Shown here piece by piece: positions 44,501 through 46,110 of a stretch of DNA of 46,110 nucleotides. This DNA comes from Heterotrichella gracilis. Lineage: Eukaryota; Sar; Xanthophyceae; Tribonematales; Xanthonemataceae. The stretch spans positions 1 to 46,110 of the forward strand of contig JAULBX010026541.1 of assembly GCA_032358255.1 (NCBI GenBank). Reading direction: 5' to 3'. The notes under the pieces were generated by a model, which ran no database searches, was not told the origin of the DNA, and saw only the letters and a program-made list of their open reading frames with translations. Positions within the stretch are counted from its first letter, which is position 1, and each line of letters starts with the position of its first letter. The translations under genes and the position numbers were made by a program.

Positions 44501-46110
44501 CCTTGCAGGGGGGTACGCCACAGCGGGTGTGCGCGGGGAGGATCGCATGGAGGACCGCCACGTGGTGCTGACTCAGCTTGGGGGCAGGCCCCACAGCCAC
44601 CTGCTGGCGGTGTTTGACGGGCACAGGGGGCCGGAGGCGGCTGAGTTTGCTGCACGCCACCTGGAGGGGGCGCTGTGGGAGGTGTGGGGGTCCAGCAGTG
44701 GGGAGCAAGCTCTGAAGGTGGGGGGATGGGGGATGGGGGGTGGGGGGTCATTTGACTACTAGGAAATGGGGTGTCATTCCTCTGTGGTGTGGTGCATGGG
44801 TATGACAGGCTGCACGGCAGGAGACACCGCCTTTAAGGGCGCGGACTTTCCATGGGGATACCAAGCGGCGCTTCTCATGTGGCTGAAGCTACAGAAGCTT
44901 AAAATTAGATCCAGTGTTCATGAAAACAATATCCATTTTTCAAAGCTGGTAACTGTCATCATGCACGATGAATGCCATTATTGATTAAAATTAGAAATAA
45001 CTATTTTTTGGTTTTAAGAAACAATCGCAACACTGTTCCTTTACGATGGCTCATATGTGGCCGCCTCCCCGCCCGCCCACCCCCTTGCAGGCAGCCTTCG
45101 AAAACCTCGACACCCGGTTCAGGGCCCTCCCGCTGCCCACCACCGGAGCCCAGACCCGCCACCCGGGCTGCACCGCCCTGGTAGCCCTGCTGGAGGGGGA
45201 CAGCCTGCTTGTGGCCAACGCGGGTGACTGCCGCGCGGTGGTGTGCGGTGCGGGTGGGGCTGAGCAGCTGACACGTGATCACACGGCAAATGATGAAGCG
45301 GAAGCGGAGCGTGTGCGGGAGGTGGGGGGGGAGCTGCGGCTGTGTCTGGATGGGTGGAGGGTGGGGCCTGCGGGGCTCCAGGTGACGAGGTAATGGCAGG
45401 GATTGGATGGTCGGTGGGGTGGTCCAAAAGCTGTGCTGCTGATCTTTGGTTAAGTTCCTTGGGTTTTCCTGGGTTGGGTATGATTACCCAATATAACATG
45501 CACCTGGGTCCAATCATGTCTGCATTCAATTCAACAAACTGCATGCAGTGAAGTACCCTCAAGACTTTCATTGCCATTGTCGTTTACACCTGAAGAGTTT
45601 AGCAACTCAGTCGGCTCATCCCCCTCCTCCCTGCCCATTCCAGCCATCCGGATATTGATCCAATGCTGGGAAACAGCATGAACTCATCCGCGACCAAGCA
45701 ATTACGTCTCTCCCTGGCACAGGTCCCTTGGCGACGCAGACCTCAAGTCACACGGCGTGACTGCTGAGCCCGAGGTGCGCCGTCGCCAGCTGTCGCCCTC
45801 TGACGCCTTCCTGGTGATTGGCAGTGACGGGCTGTGGGAGCGCATGGGCAACCAGGACGCGGTGGGGCTGGTCATGGATACAGTCAAGGACCCAGCCATG
45901 TGTGCAAAGAGGTGCGTGGCCTGTGGTTGGAGTGGGAGGGCGAAGTGCGGGTGCGGTGGTACCTGATGATGGACGGCTCATTCTGGCGCCTGCTTTCCTT
46001 GCAGTGCCCGTCCCTGCTCTGCATTATATTTGAGGTTGTGCGAATGCGTATAAATTTGGGCCATATACTGCCATATACTGGTATATACCAGTATATACCG
46101 TATATACTGG
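41528..46110 (+). CDS. Protein kinase-PP2C phosphatase fusion protein, partial at the window end
   Basis: Plus-strand exons: 41528-41590, 41859-42114, 42397-42547, 42806-42953, 43153-43331, 43695-44163, 44499-44717, 45091-45389 and 45723-45911, at least 657 residues, continuing past the window. Plants have the same kinase-then-PP2C layout (Arabidopsis At2g40860 type). Kinase features: a degenerate Ser-rich loop (SSPSSSVHSARW) where the Gly-rich loop should be, the ATP-binding lysine K67 (QAVAVKKP), the paired Glu E83 (FRKEVALM), HRDIKPSNVLLD, TDFGIAERV, GTLEYMPPEVL and a C-lobe ending in DPAQRPSA. A Gly/Glu-rich linker (about 310-422) joins it to the PP2C domain: GVRGEDRMEDRHVV, VFDGHRGPEAAEFAA, HPGCTALVALLEGDSLLVAN, AGDCRAVVC, LTRDHTANDEAEAERV, TRSLGDADLK and IGSDGLWERM. 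The metal-binding Asp residues of FDGH and SDG are present; the last PP2C motif (DNI) is not in the window. Intron 2 uses a GC donor. The product could switch phosphorylation in both directions. Confidence 0.88.
46073..46096. repeat. 24-bp perfect palindrome at the window end
   Basis: atatactggtatataccagtatat reads the same on both strands. It is followed by a further tatatactgg copy and preceded by ccatatactg. It lies downstream of the last clear exon of the kinase-PP2C gene, probably in an intron. Confidence 0.8.

Noticed and set aside
46005..46053. Possible last exon of the kinase-PP2C gene reading SARPCSALYLRLCECV and stop
   Set aside because: It follows an acceptor-like CAG in phase, but lacks the expected final PP2C DNI motif. 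The gene more likely continues beyond the window.
1..46110. CRISPR arrays, rRNA, insertion sequences or transposase genes
   Set aside because: None found by reading both strands; repeats seen are short, few-copy and intronic or intergenic.

Overview
The window is nuclear DNA from an intron-rich green plant-lineage organism, most likely a green alga. Every recognisable gene is split by short spliceosomal introns (mostly GT-AG). Coding exons are GC-rich and rich in Gln, Ala and Met runs, while intergenic DNA is more AT-rich. Two plastid-envelope transporters, a plant-type tandem CCCH zinc-finger protein and a plant-type RKP ubiquitin ligase point to Viridiplantae. Short interstitial TTTAGGG telomere-type repeats fit a plant or trebouxiophyte-like telomere rather than the TTTTAGGG of Chlamydomonas. 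No species is claimed. There is no sign of bacterial operons, CRISPR or viral genes.

Layout (gene models were built by reading exons and checking that intron phases agree): 399-2317 (+) DEUBAD/ASX-homology protein; 3009-6622 (-) DC-type YTH m6A reader; 6698-7352 (-) ATG12; 8039-9651 (-) plastid phosphate translocator of GPT type; 10064-13099 (-) Pol I factor TAF1B/Rrn7; 13926-21523 (-) 16-exon RKP/KPC1-like SPRY E3 ligase ending in a U-box; 23331-28954 (-) four-RRM protein resembling RBM45; 29471-31986 (+) RR-TZF-type CCCH zinc-finger protein; 34635-39992 (-) plastid ATP/ADP translocator (NTT); 41528 to beyond the window end (+) protein kinase-PP2C fusion.

The genes are mainly unrelated housekeeping and regulatory functions: autophagy, RNA modification reading, RNA binding and decay, Pol I transcription, protein turnover, plastid metabolite and ATP import, and signalling. 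They form no pathway cluster. Arrangement matters in three places. ATG12 and the YTH gene are tandem with only 75 bp between stop and start, which suggests a shared transcript. The DEUBAD and YTH genes converge with likely overlapping 3' ends. The RBM45-like/TZF pair and the NTT/kinase-PP2C pair diverge from shared upstream regions.

The strongest unusual signals are the RKP-like ligase whose C-terminal RING is replaced by a UFD2-type U-box, the ATG12-YTH tandem, telomere-type repeats placed within about 25 nt of splice sites (one with a duplicated exon start that recreates a cryptic acceptor), a large fold-back element in an NTT intron, and a degenerate duplicated exon piece in another NTT intron.
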